NCBI GenBank assembly: GCA_963787135.1
Contig: CAWBBW010000016.1
Span: 10,616 to 74,615 of the forward strand
Origin: Roseiarcus sp963787135
GTDB taxonomy: Bacteria > Pseudomonadota > Alphaproteobacteria > Rhizobiales > Beijerinckiaceae
Reading direction: 5' to 3'
Length of the DNA: 64,000 nt
Shown one piece after another: positions 45,411 to 53,872 of this stretch (position 1 is the stretch's first letter; the number at the start of each line of letters is the position of its first letter). A program made the position numbers and the translations under genes. The notes beneath the pieces were generated by a model. It worked only from the letters and a program-made list of their open reading frames with translations, searched no databases and was not told the origin of the DNA.

Positions 45411-46102
45411 TTATGGGGGCTCCATGCCGTAGCGTCGTTTTGTCTCCCGGGTTTCGGCGGAAGCGATATAGGCAACGAGAGCTTGGGCCATCGAGCGGTC
45501 GGCGGATGTGCGGGACACGCCGGCCGAGAACACGGTTATAGCCTGAATCTCCGGCGGCAGAGCGCCAACAACCTCGATGCCGGGCTCGCCTATCAGTTCG
45601 CTTAGTTGCTGAAAACCGAGATCGGCGTCGCCGCGCGCGACCAAACTGGCCACGGGAACGCCGGGCGGAGCAATGAGTGCGCGCGCCACCACAGATCCGG
45701 TCACGCCCCATTTCTCGCCAAGCGCTTTCAGGTGGTCGCCGCTCGGACCCGTCGAGTAGCAAATTCTTCTTGCTTCAAGCATCGCCTGCCTGACGGCCTG
45801 TTCGCTCTCGACACTCGGTCGCGGCGAGCCGGCGGGAACTGCAATGGCGATCTCCGATCGCGCGAAATCCCTTATGCTGCCTTCGGCGACACGGCCCTCG
45901 GCCTCCAGAGCTCCGCATGACTTTTGACGCGAGCACGATCACGTCGATCGGCTCGCCGGCCCGCACAAGTTTTGCCGCCTCGACGCCGCCCATGGATCGG
46001 ATATCGATCTCCAATCCCGTTTCGCAGCTCATAGTCTCGAGCCAGATCCGCCAGGATGTGTCGGGTCGCCATCGACGAGAGGCCGGTGATCCGGCCACTC
46101 AT
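45411..46102 (-). pseudogene. ModA-like substrate-binding protein with two frameshifts
   Basis: Three frames join into one recognisable binding-protein-like sequence on the minus strand: MSGRITGLSSMATRHILADL from 46102, then LEIDIRSMGGVEAAKLVRAG after a shift near 46028, then AEGSIRDFARSEIAIAVPAG after a second shift near 45917, running on to the stop at 45411 (STGPSGDHLKALGEKWGVTG, DADLGFQQLSELI). No secretion signal is visible. Relatives annotated as molybdate-type or general substrate-binding proteins occur beside aromatic catabolic genes. As written it cannot be translated as one chain. About 300 bp upstream (46103-46400) holds no gene. Confidence 0.7.
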
Positions 46103-46400
46103 GTCGATCCCTCCGCAAGGGTCCGGAGCATGCTGGCCTCCCCGCACGGCGCCGACGCCCCCGCTTCCAGCCTGAACGCAAGCGAGCCGTTAGACGCTCC
46201 GCCACGCGCGTAGAGACGGGGAATGGCCGTCCGGGACGTCCTCTGCATCGAAGGCAATTCCTCCCTCACCGTCGGGGGCGGTGATCAAGCAGCCCCAATT
46301 CTAGCGAAGGGCTCGGCGGCCGCAAGCGCGCAAAAAACGGCCCCATGTTTCAACAAGGGGCGGTCTTCGGTCAACGCATTATGTGCGGCGCGATCCGCCG

Positions 46401-47234
46401 TCAGGCCGCCTCTAACGCCATCATTCCGGCAGCAGTGTTGCTGATCGGGATGTGGTAATTGCTGTGGACTTTGCGCATGCGCCTCGGGGCCGCTGCGCGC
46501 GCCGCGAGCCAGTTCAGGAGCTCGATCCCCTGCGTGCCCGTCTTCTCGACCAGCTCGCGGATGCTGTATTGCGCCGCCCATTCCGGCTCGTCGATCATGC
46601 TTTGCATGAACCTGAGATCGAAGGGTTTGTTGATGAAGCCGGCGCGCTGGCCGTCGAGCTGGTGGCTCAAGCCCCCCGAGCCGATCACGACGACTTTCTT
46701 GTCGCCGTCCCAGGCGGCGACGGCCTCGCCGACAGCGCGGCCAAGAGCGACGCAGCGTTTGGCGCTCGGCAACGGGAATTGGACGGTGTTGATGCAGACC
46801 GGCACTGTCAGCGGCCCCTCGCCCTTCGGCCAGAAGAGCTTGTACGGCAGCGTGAACGCGTGATCGACCAGCATCTCCTGGCAGCTCACGATATCGAATT
46901 CCTGCTGTACAAGATGGTTGATAATCGCCCAGGAGAGATCCGGCGCGCCCTTGAACGGCGGCAGGGTCGGAATGCCCCAGCCCTCGTCGTCGTTGCGGTA
47001 TTCCGGCGCTGCGCCGATCGCGAAGGTCGGCATCTTGTCGAGGAAGAAATTGAGGCCGTGGTCATTGTAGAAGATGATCGCGACGTCCGGCTTTTCCTGC
47101 CGAAGCCAGTCGCGCGCCGGGCCGAAACCGTCGAAGAACGGCTTCCAGTACGGGTCCTGCTCGAGCCCTTTGGCGATCGCGCCGCCAATTGCGGGAATGT
47201 GCGAGGTAGCGAGAGCGCCGATGATCCTGGCCAT
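46401..47234 (-). CDS. LigB-like class III extradiol dioxygenase, second copy
   Basis: A 277-residue paralogue of LigB. Iron ligands His12 (TSHIPAIG) and His59 (YNDHG) and the later GGLSHQLDGQRAG and TQGIELLNW segments are preserved, so it should be catalytically competent. It differs from the first copy in the substrate-facing region (for example INTVQFPLPSAKRCVALG). It could cleave protocatechuate or a related catechol such as gallate or methylgallate; the sequence alone does not decide. It is 19 bp after its alpha-type partner. Confidence 0.9.
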   Translation of the reverse strand: MARIIGALATSHIPAIGGAIAKGLEQDPYWKPFFDGFGPARDWLRQEKPDVAIIFYNDHGLNFFLDKMPTFAIGAAPEYRNDDEGWGIPTLPPFKGAPDLSWAIINHLVQQEFDIVSCQEMLVDHAFTLPYKLFWPKGEGPLTVPVCINTVQFPLPSAKRCVALGRAVGEAVAAWDGDKKVVVIGSGGLSHQLDGQRAGFINKPFDLRFMQSMIDEPEWAAQYSIRELVEKTGTQGIELLNWLAARAAAPRRMRKVHSNYHIPISNTAAGMMALEAA

Positions 47235-47253
47235 GATGGAAATGTCCTTCTCG

Positions 47254-47613
47254 TCACATCGTTTCGGGTTGTTCGTTCTGGGCGACGAGGCGCGCCTTGA
47301 ACGCCTCCTTGCTCATGCCGGTCTGGGCGGCGCCGAGATCCTGCACGTCGAGGCCCAGGATGCCGGCAAACTTGGCGAGGTAGTAGACGTTGCCCCCAGC
47401 GGCGAGCAGCCCGAGCACGTCGCGCTCGCGGATCGCCTTCGCCTGCTCGCCGTTGAGGCCATGGGCCCGCATATAGGCGCCTTCGTCGGCCTTGAAGGCG
47501 GCGCGGTTGGCTGCATTGTTGAAGGAGAAGCACATCTTGTTGAGCGCGTAGCCGCGCTGGGCCATTTCGCCGTCGAACGGCGTCGTGCCAAAGATTTCCC
47601 ACGAACCGGACAT
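47254..47613 (-). CDS. LigA-like extradiol dioxygenase small subunit, second copy
   Basis: A 119-residue LigA-type protein: GYALNKMCFSFNNAANRAAF, LRERDVLGLLAAGGNVYYLA-like core (here IRERDVLGLLAAGGNVYYL) and GMSKEAFKARLVAQ. The ATG at 47613 has GGGAGGAG upstream and gives the family length; the frame is open to 47649. It pairs with the following LigB-like gene as a second dioxygenase. Confidence 0.9.
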   Translation of the reverse strand: MSGSWEIFGTTPFDGEMAQRGYALNKMCFSFNNAANRAAFKADEGAYMRAHGLNGEQAKAIRERDVLGLLAAGGNVYYLAKFAGILGLDVQDLGAAQTGMSKEAFKARLVAQNEQPETM

Positions 47614-47737
47614 TGGGCTCCTCCCCTCTGACATCGTTATGGCGCTCAAATACCGAGCGCATTGCCAGAGAGGAATGCGGCATTAGGTAGCAAGCCCGCT
47701 CCGCAGCGCGCCAGCGGGGGCCGGCCGCTCCACGACC

Positions 47738-48015
47738 GTGGACCTGGCCCGTGGCTCAAGCCTCGTGCAGGGCGCGGTCTCGAATGGGGTCGAGGGGATT
47801 GTGGGCGAGTGCGGCGGCTCCTGGCCTGCGCGACCTGTCACTGCTACGTCGACGAAGCGCGGCTTGCGGATCCGCCTTTTCCCGACGACAATGAACTCGC
47901 GATGCTCGACCTGGCGGCCGCCGAAGTGCGCCCTAACAGCCGCCTTTCCTGCCAGATCAAGGCGTCGCCGGCGATCGACGGGCTCGTCGTCCGCCTACTG
48001 GAGACGCAAGGGTAA
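47738..48015 (+). pseudogene. 2Fe-2S (putidaredoxin-type) ferredoxin, frameshifted
   Basis: One frame gives GSSLVQGAVSNGVEGIVGEC up to about 47820; the next frame continues LACATCHCYVDEARL and ends RPNSRLSCQIKASPAIDGLV. Joined after restoring one missing C in a tcctgg stretch, the cysteines form the C-x5-C-x2-C...C pattern of an adrenodoxin/putidaredoxin-type ferredoxin. The N-terminal strand is also missing, since a stop lies 18 codons before 47738. It would have donated electrons to an oxygenase not found here. Confidence 0.65.
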
Positions 48016-48030
48016 CAACGACTGAAGGCC

Positions 48031-48955
48031 ATGTCCGGGTCCACGATCGCCACAGGCTCAATCGCCTTCATCGGATTCGGCGAAGCAGCGCGCGCCTTCC
48101 TTGAAGGCTGGCGCGCGCAACCCGGATTCAGCGCGCGGGTCGCCGCGTACGACATAAAGACCGATTTACCCGATTCGGACGTGCGCGCCGCCAAGCGGGC
48201 CGACTACGCCCGCGCGAATGTCATGGGGGCGTCGAGCGCGCCCGAGGCCGTCGCCGGCGCCGACGTCGTCTTCTCGGTCGTCACCGCCGATCAGGCGCAT
48301 GAGGCGGCGATGGCCGCTCTGCCCGGCCTCGCCAATGGCGCGCTGTTCCTCGACTGCAACTCCTGCGCGCCCCAGACGAAGGAGCGAACGGCAAAAGAGG
48401 TGGACGCCGCCGGCGCGCGTTACGTCGACGTGGCGGTGATGGCGCCGGTTCACCCGAGGCTGCATCGGACGCCGCTCCTCATCAGCGGCATGCACGCCAA
48501 GGATGCGGCAGGCGCGCTCGCGGCGCTGGACATGTCGGCGACGATTCATGACGGGCCGGTCGGCTCCTCGTCGGCGATCAAGATGATCCGCTCGATCATG
48601 ATGAAGGGGCTCGAGGCGCTGGTCTGCGAATGCGTGCTTGCCGGTCGCAAGGCCGGCGTTATCGAGACCGTGCTCGAACTCGCTCGACGACACCTATCCC
48701 GGCTTCGACTGGAAAAAGCGCTCGGCCTATATGCTCGAGCGGGTGATGACGCATGGCGTCCGGCGAGCGGCGGAGATGCGCGAGGTCACGTTGACCGTCG
48801 ATCTCCTCGGGCTCGACGGAGCAATGTCCCGCGCTTCGGTCGGCTGGCAGCAGGCAATCGGCGATCTCGGCCTGCGTTCGAGCCCAGACGAGGCGGCGGA
48901 TTATCGCGTTCTCGCCGACAGGATTCTCGGCCGCCTCGACCCGGAGGCCGACTAA
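48031..48955 (+). pseudogene. NAD(P)-dependent 6-phosphogluconate-dehydrogenase-like protein (DUF1932), frameshifted
   Basis: The first ~217 codons encode a Rossmann domain (IAFIGFGEAARAFLEGW) and a HIBADH-like core (SSAIKMIRSIMMKGLEAL). Near 48679 one extra base breaks the frame; the next frame continues SLDDTYPGFDWKKRSAYMLE and ends RILGRLDPEAD at 48955, the DUF1932-type C-terminal domain. Without the insertion the product would be ~307 residues. Substrate unknown; it lies between the second dioxygenase pair and the ABC transporter genes. Confidence 0.7.
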
Positions 48956-49041
48956 GGCGCCTCTTCCGCTTCCTTCCCGAAGAGGTTAGCGTTGCGCCAC
49001 AATTCGTGCCCATCTGACGGCCGAACGGGAGGAAACATTCG

Positions 49042-50217
49042 ATGGATTCCAGACACCTAACCCTTAGCGCCGTCCTGGGCGGCGCGCTGCTCGCCGCGCC
49101 GGCGCTGGCCGATGACACTACCGTGACCGTCGGCATGATCGTGCCGATGACCGGCCCCGTGGCCTCAACCGGCAAACAGGAGCGCGCGGGGGCGGAGCTC
49201 TATATTCAGCAACACGGCGATACGGTCGCCGGCAAGAAAATCGTGCTTTCCATCAAGGACGACACCGGCGCCGCAGACGTGACCAAGCGCCTCGCAGAAG
49301 AGCTGATCGGCAACGATCATGCGAGCGTGCTGATGGGCTTCGGCCTCACGCCGCTCGCGCTCGCGGCGGCGCCGGTCGCGACCGAAGCGAAAGTGCCCGA
49401 GATCGTCACTGCCGCGGCGACAGCCATGATCACCGAGAAGTCGCCCTACATCGTGCGCACTTCGTTCACGCTTCCGCAGGCCGCCGCGCCGATGGCGGAC
49501 TGGGCGCTGAAGAACGGGATCAAGAAAGTCGTCACCATCGTCACCGATTACGGCCCGGGCGCCGACGCCGAAAAATGGTTCGGCGACACGTTCGAGAAGG
49601 GGGGCGGCACGATTGCGGAGAAGATTCGCGTGCCGCTGAAAAATCCGGACTTCGCTCCGTTCCTGCAGCGGGTGAAGGACGACGCGCCAGACGCGGTGTT
49701 CGTGTTCGTGCCGTCAGGCTTCGGCGCGATTTTCATGAAAGAGTTCACAGAGCGCGGCCTCGACAAGTCCGGCATCAAGCTCATCGGCACGGGCGACGTC
49801 ACCGACGACGACCTTCTTGCCGACATTGGCGATTCGGCGCTTGGCGCGGTGACCACCCACCATTACTCGGTCGCCCACGATTCGCCGGAGAACAAAGCCT
49901 TCGTCGAGGCGTTCGAGAAGGCCAACAACGGCATGCGGCCGAATTTCATGGCGGTGGCGGCCTACGACGGAATGGGACTCGTCTATCAGGCGCTCGAGAA
50001 GACCAAGGGCGACGCCAGCGGCGACGCGCTGCTGGCGGCGATGAAGGGCGCGAGCTGGATGAGCCCGCGCGGACCCATCTCCATCGATCCGGACACCCGA
50101 GACATCGTCCAGAACGAGTATGTCCGCAAGGTCGAGAAAAGGGACGGCGCGCTCTACAACGTCGAATTCGAGACCATTCCAAACGTGAAGGACCCATACA
50201 AGGCGGCGAAGCACTAG
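49042..50217 (+). CDS. ABC transporter substrate-binding protein, branched-chain amino acid/aromatic acid type
   Basis: A 391-residue periplasmic binding protein with a signal peptide (residues 1-23, ending APALA). The mature part begins TVTVGMIVPMTGPVASTGKQ and contains GADAEKWFGDTFEKGGG and VFVFVPSGFGAIFMKEF, the type-1 periplasmic fold used by LivJ-like and aromatic-acid-binding proteins. GGGAGGAAA precedes the ATG. It heads a five-gene transporter operon beside the protocatechuate genes, so an aromatic ligand is plausible. Confidence 0.93.
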   Translation: MDSRHLTLSAVLGGALLAAPALADDTTVTVGMIVPMTGPVASTGKQERAGAELYIQQHGDTVAGKKIVLSIKDDTGAADVTKRLAEELIGNDHASVLMGFGLTPLALAAAPVATEAKVPEIVTAAATAMITEKSPYIVRTSFTLPQAAAPMADWALKNGIKKVVTIVTDYGPGADAEKWFGDTFEKGGGTIAEKIRVPLKNPDFAPFLQRVKDDAPDAVFVFVPSGFGAIFMKEFTERGLDKSGIKLIGTGDVTDDDLLADIGDSALGAVTTHHYSVAHDSPENKAFVEAFEKANNGMRPNFMAVAAYDGMGLVYQALEKTKGDASGDALLAAMKGASWMSPRGPISIDPDTRDIVQNEYVRKVEKRDGALYNVEFETIPNVKDPYKAAKH

Positions 50218-50252
50218 TCGGAACGGAGGCGGCCGAAAGGGGCCGGGCCGAA

Positions 50253-51117
50253 ATGCTGACGATCCTGTTCGACGGCGTCGCATACGGCATGTTGCTGTTC
50301 GTGCTGGCGAGCGGGCTTTCGGTGACGCTAGGGCTGATGAATTTCATCAACCTCGCGCACGGCGCCTTCGCCATGGTCGGCGGATACGTTACGGCGCTTC
50401 TGATGAATCGGGCCGGCGTTCCGTTTCTCGTCACGCTGCCCGCCGCCTTCCTCATCCCGGCGATCCTCGGCGTCGTGCTCGAGCGGACGCTCTACCGTCG
50501 AACTCTACGGGGCAAGCCCGCTCGATCAAGTGCTGTTCACCATTGGCCTCGTGCTGATGGCGATGCCGATCGCCGATTTCTTTCTCGGCGACGAGCCGCA
50601 GCAGGTCAATCTGCCGGCCTGGCTGTCCGGCAGCGTGACAGTGCACGGAGTCGGCATCAGTCTCTATCGCCTCTTCATCGTCGTCGTCTGCGGAATCATT
50701 GCGGCGGTGCTGCAACTCTTCCTCGTGAGGACGCGGTTCGGCGCGCAACTGAGGGCGGCGGTCGATGACGCCCGCGTCGCCGACGGGCTCGGGATCAATG
50801 TCGACCGCATTTTTGCCGTCGCCTTCGCCGTCGGCAGTGGCCTTGCAGGACTGGGCGGCGCGCTCGCCGCCGACGTTGTCGGCGGCATCGATCCCTCCTT
50901 TCCGGTCAAATTTCTGGTCACGTTCCTAATCGTCGTCACCATCGGCGGCGCGAACGGGATTCTGGGCGCGCTGTTCGGGGCGTTGCTGCTAGGCGTGCTC
51001 GATGTGGCGGGCAAATATTATGTCCCCTCGGTCGGCGGCTTCATCATCTACGGCGTGATGGTCGTGACACTCGTCCTGCGCCCGCAAGGCCTGTTCGCGC
51101 GAGGCGACGGACGATGA
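50253..51117 (+). pseudogene. LivH-like ABC permease with a single-base frameshift
   Basis: The frame from ATG 50253 encodes a normal LivH N terminus (GLSVTLGLMNFINLAHGAFA, VVLERTLYRR) to about 50500. One extra base near 50501 then shifts the frame, and the continuation (LDQVLFTIGLVLMAMPIADF to the stop at 51117, including FGAQLRAAVDDARVADGLGI) lies one frame over. Removing that base gives a ~287-residue permease of usual length. The rest of the operon is intact, so either the sequence has an error or the transporter is disabled. Confidence 0.75.
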
Positions 51118-52133
51118 GCGCGGCTCAGCCAACGGCGCTCACGCGCCGGCTCGAGGCGCATATGCATCGCCGCGCGCGCTGGCGATGGTCAGAGATCGTC
51201 TTCTGGGCCGCCCTGCCCGCGGTCATCGTCCTCGTCCCCTCGCGCGACGCGCTGATCAACGAAATTCTGGTCGCGGGCCTCTTCGCGCTGTCGCTCGACC
51301 TTATTCTCGGACTGACCGGCATCGTCTCGCTCGGACAGGCGGCGTTCTTCGGCCTCGGCGGCTATGCGGCGGCCATCTTCGCGAGCAAGGGCTTTACCGA
51401 CCCGATGCTCGGGCTGGTCGTCGGGGCTGCCGCCGCAGCCGTTGTCGGGCTCGCGACCGCGCCCTTGTTGCTGCGCGGTTCGGACCTGACGCGACTGATG
51501 GTGACGCTCGGCGTTTCGCTGATGTTGGGCGAGCTCGCGAACCGTAACGGCTGGCTGACCGGCGGGGCGGACGGACTTAACTTTTCGATCGGCAAAGTGC
51601 TGGGCCTCTTCCCGATCGGCTTCACCGGGCAGCGGAACGCGGCGCTCTACAGCCTTGCCGTCCTGTTCATCCTCTTCGCCCTTGCGCGGCGTCTGGCGCA
51701 ATCGCCGTTCGGGCTCGCGCTGGCGGCGATCCGCGAAAACCGCTTGCGCGCGGGCGCGCTCGGCATCGCGACCTCGCGGCGCATCGTGGCGATCTATACC
51801 GTTTCGGCGGCCTACGCCGGCGCGGCCGGCGCCCTGCTCGCCCAAACGACCCAGATCGTGTCGCTCGATCTCTTCGATTTCCACCGCTCTGCCGACGTGA
51901 TGCTGATGCTGATCATCGGCGGCGCCGGTTATCTCTATGGCGGCATCATCGGCGCGGCGGTGTTCATCGTGCTGAGGGACGTGATCTCGGCTGCGACGCC
52001 CGAGTATTGGGAATTCTGGATCGGCGCGCTGCTGGTCGCGCTGGTGCTGATCGGCCGCGAGCGCATTCACGACTTCGCCGTTCGCGCCGCCTCTTCTCTC
52101 GTCCCCAAACACGTTCGCGAGGACGCGGCGTGA
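51114..52133 (+). CDS. Branched-chain amino acid-type ABC permease, LivM-like (second system)
   Basis: A 339-residue permease with an N-terminal basic stretch and about nine transmembrane segments. LDLILGLTGIVSLGQAAFFG, LAAIRENRLRAGALGIATSR and LIIGGAGYLYGGIIGAAVFI are the LivM features. Its ATG overlaps the LivH-like stop and its stop overlaps the GTG of the LivG-like gene, so the operon is tightly coupled. Confidence 0.94.
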   Translation: MSAAQPTALTRRLEAHMHRRARWRWSEIVFWAALPAVIVLVPSRDALINEILVAGLFALSLDLILGLTGIVSLGQAAFFGLGGYAAAIFASKGFTDPMLGLVVGAAAAAVVGLATAPLLLRGSDLTRLMVTLGVSLMLGELANRNGWLTGGADGLNFSIGKVLGLFPIGFTGQRNAALYSLAVLFILFALARRLAQSPFGLALAAIRENRLRAGALGIATSRRIVAIYTVSAAYAGAAGALLAQTTQIVSLDLFDFHRSADVMLMLIIGGAGYLYGGIIGAAVFIVLRDVISAATPEYWEFWIGALLVALVLIGRERIHDFAVRAASSLVPKHVREDAA

Positions 52134-52885
52134 GTGCGCCGGCGCTGGAGGCGCGCGGGCTCGCCAAGCGGTTCGGCGCGCTTCAGGCCACCGACAATGT
52201 GTCTTTCTCGATTCAGGCGGGGGCGCGGCAGGCGTTGATCGGGCCGAACGGCGCCGGCAAGACGACGCTCATCAATCTCCTGACCGGCGTCGTCGAGCCG
52301 AGCGAAGGGCAGGTTCTGCTGCAAGACCGTAACGTCACGACGCTGTCGTCCAGCCAGAGGGTGCGGCTCGGGCTTTCACGCACGTTCCAGATCAATCAGC
52401 TTTTTCCTCATATGACGCCGGCCGAGTCGCTTGGGCTGGCGATCTCCGAGCGCAACGGCTCGGGCGCCGATTTCTGGCGGGTCGCCGGCACGCGGCCTGC
52501 GATCATCGCCGAGATCGAGAATCTGCTGACGCGTTTCGGCCTCGAGGGCGAGATGGACCACCCGACGCGCAAGCTGCCTTACGGCAAACAGCGCCTGCTC
52601 GAGATCGCGCTGGCGCTGGCGACCCGCCCGCGCGTGCTGCTGCTCGACGAGCCCGCGGCCGGCGTGCCGGAGGAGGAACGCCAGGACATTCTGGCGGCGC
52701 TGTCTGCGCTCCCGGCGGACGTCGCCATCCTCCTGATCGAGCACGACATGGATCTCGTCTTCACCTTCGCCACCCGCATCTCGGTGCTGGTCGCCGGGCG
52801 GCTCTTGACCGAGGGCGAGCCGGAAGAGATCGCGAAAGATGAGCGCGTTCGGGCGGTCTATCTCGGCGAGGACGGGCATGAGTGA
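52130..52885 (+). CDS. ABC transporter ATPase, LivG-like (second system)
   Basis: A 251-residue ATPase: Walker A GPNGAGKTT near residues 37-45, PYGKQRLLEIALALATRP as the signature region, Walker B VLLLDEPAAGVPEEE, and switch ILLIEHDMD. GTG start at 52130 overlapping the LivM-like stop. The LivF-like gene begins inside its last codons. Confidence 0.94.
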   Translation: MSAPALEARGLAKRFGALQATDNVSFSIQAGARQALIGPNGAGKTTLINLLTGVVEPSEGQVLLQDRNVTTLSSSQRVRLGLSRTFQINQLFPHMTPAESLGLAISERNGSGADFWRVAGTRPAIIAEIENLLTRFGLEGEMDHPTRKLPYGKQRLLEIALALATRPRVLLLDEPAAGVPEEERQDILAALSALPADVAILLIEHDMDLVFTFATRISVLVAGRLLTEGEPEEIAKDERVRAVYLGEDGHE

Positions 52886-53591
52886 GCTCCTCCGCGTCGA
52901 GTCCTTGAGCGCCGGCTACGGCGAGGCGCGGGTCATCCAGGGCCTCACCTTTGCGCTCGAGGATGGCCGGTCGCTGGCGCTTCTGGGGCGCAACGGCGTC
53001 GGGAAGACGACCCTCATCGATACGCTGATCGGCGTGACCACCCGTTTCGGCGGACGCATCCTCTTGGCCGGCGAGGACATCGCTTCGCTGCCGCCGCATG
53101 CGCGGGCGCGACGCGGCGTCGGCTGGACGCCGCAAGAGCGCAACATCTTCCGCTCGCTGACGGTCGAGGAAAACCTGACCGCGGTCGCGCTACCCGGCGA
53201 CTGGACGCCGAAGCGCGTTTACGGGCTCTTTCCCCGCCTCGAGGAACGGCGCACCAATATGGGGCGGCAATTGTCGGGCGGCGAACAGCAGATGCTGGCG
53301 ATCGGCCGCGCGCTCGTGCTGAACCCGCGCCTCTTGCTGCTCGACGAGCCGACCGAGGGCCTGGCTCCGATCATAGTCGACGAGCTCCTGGCGGCGCTCC
53401 GCGAACTGGCCCGCGCCGGGCTTTCGATGATCATCGTCGAGCAGAAACCGAAGAAGATCCTGCCTTTCACCGACCACGCCATCGTGCTCGACCGCGGCGC
53501 CATCGCCCATGACGCGCCGAGCGCCGAACTGCTCGCCGACCCGTCGGCGCTCGACGCCCATTTGACGGCGACCAAGAAGGCGCCGCGCTGA
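52878..53591 (+). CDS. ABC transporter ATPase, LivF-like (second system)
   Basis: A 237-residue ATPase: Walker A GRNGVGKTT, LSGGEQQMLAIGR, Walker B LLLLDEPTEGLAP, and switch IIVEQK. The ATG at 52878 overlaps the LivG-like gene by 8 bp. It ends the operon. The 281 bp after it, before the convergent acyl-CoA synthetase gene, contain no gene. Confidence 0.94.
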   Translation: MSELLRVESLSAGYGEARVIQGLTFALEDGRSLALLGRNGVGKTTLIDTLIGVTTRFGGRILLAGEDIASLPPHARARRGVGWTPQERNIFRSLTVEENLTAVALPGDWTPKRVYGLFPRLEERRTNMGRQLSGGEQQMLAIGRALVLNPRLLLLDEPTEGLAPIIVDELLAALRELARAGLSMIIVEQKPKKILPFTDHAIVLDRGAIAHDAPSAELLADPSALDAHLTATKKAPR

Positions 53592-53872
53592 AGCGCCGCT
53601 GCCGGCGCCGGCGAAACCGCGTCCCTGCGAGGGGGGCGCCAATTCCGCGCCGCAATCGGGCGATTTCAATGGCTTGCGGCGCCTTTTCCGCGCCACTCCG
53701 CCACTCGACCTCCCCGCCACTTCGCGGGGTCTGCGAGGCAGGGCCCAGAAGACAGAATAGACTAACTTCTGATTTTCTGGAACCTCTTGTTGGAGAATTT
53801 TTGGACGCTTGGTTAATGATAATTATGCGTAATATTGATGTACATTCCTAAGCCGGTCTCTCTGTCTCCGAA

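Noticed and set aside
51189..52112. A 307-codon minus-strand frame opposite the LivM-like gene
   Set aside because: Antisense shadow with biased charged composition and no homology that I can see.
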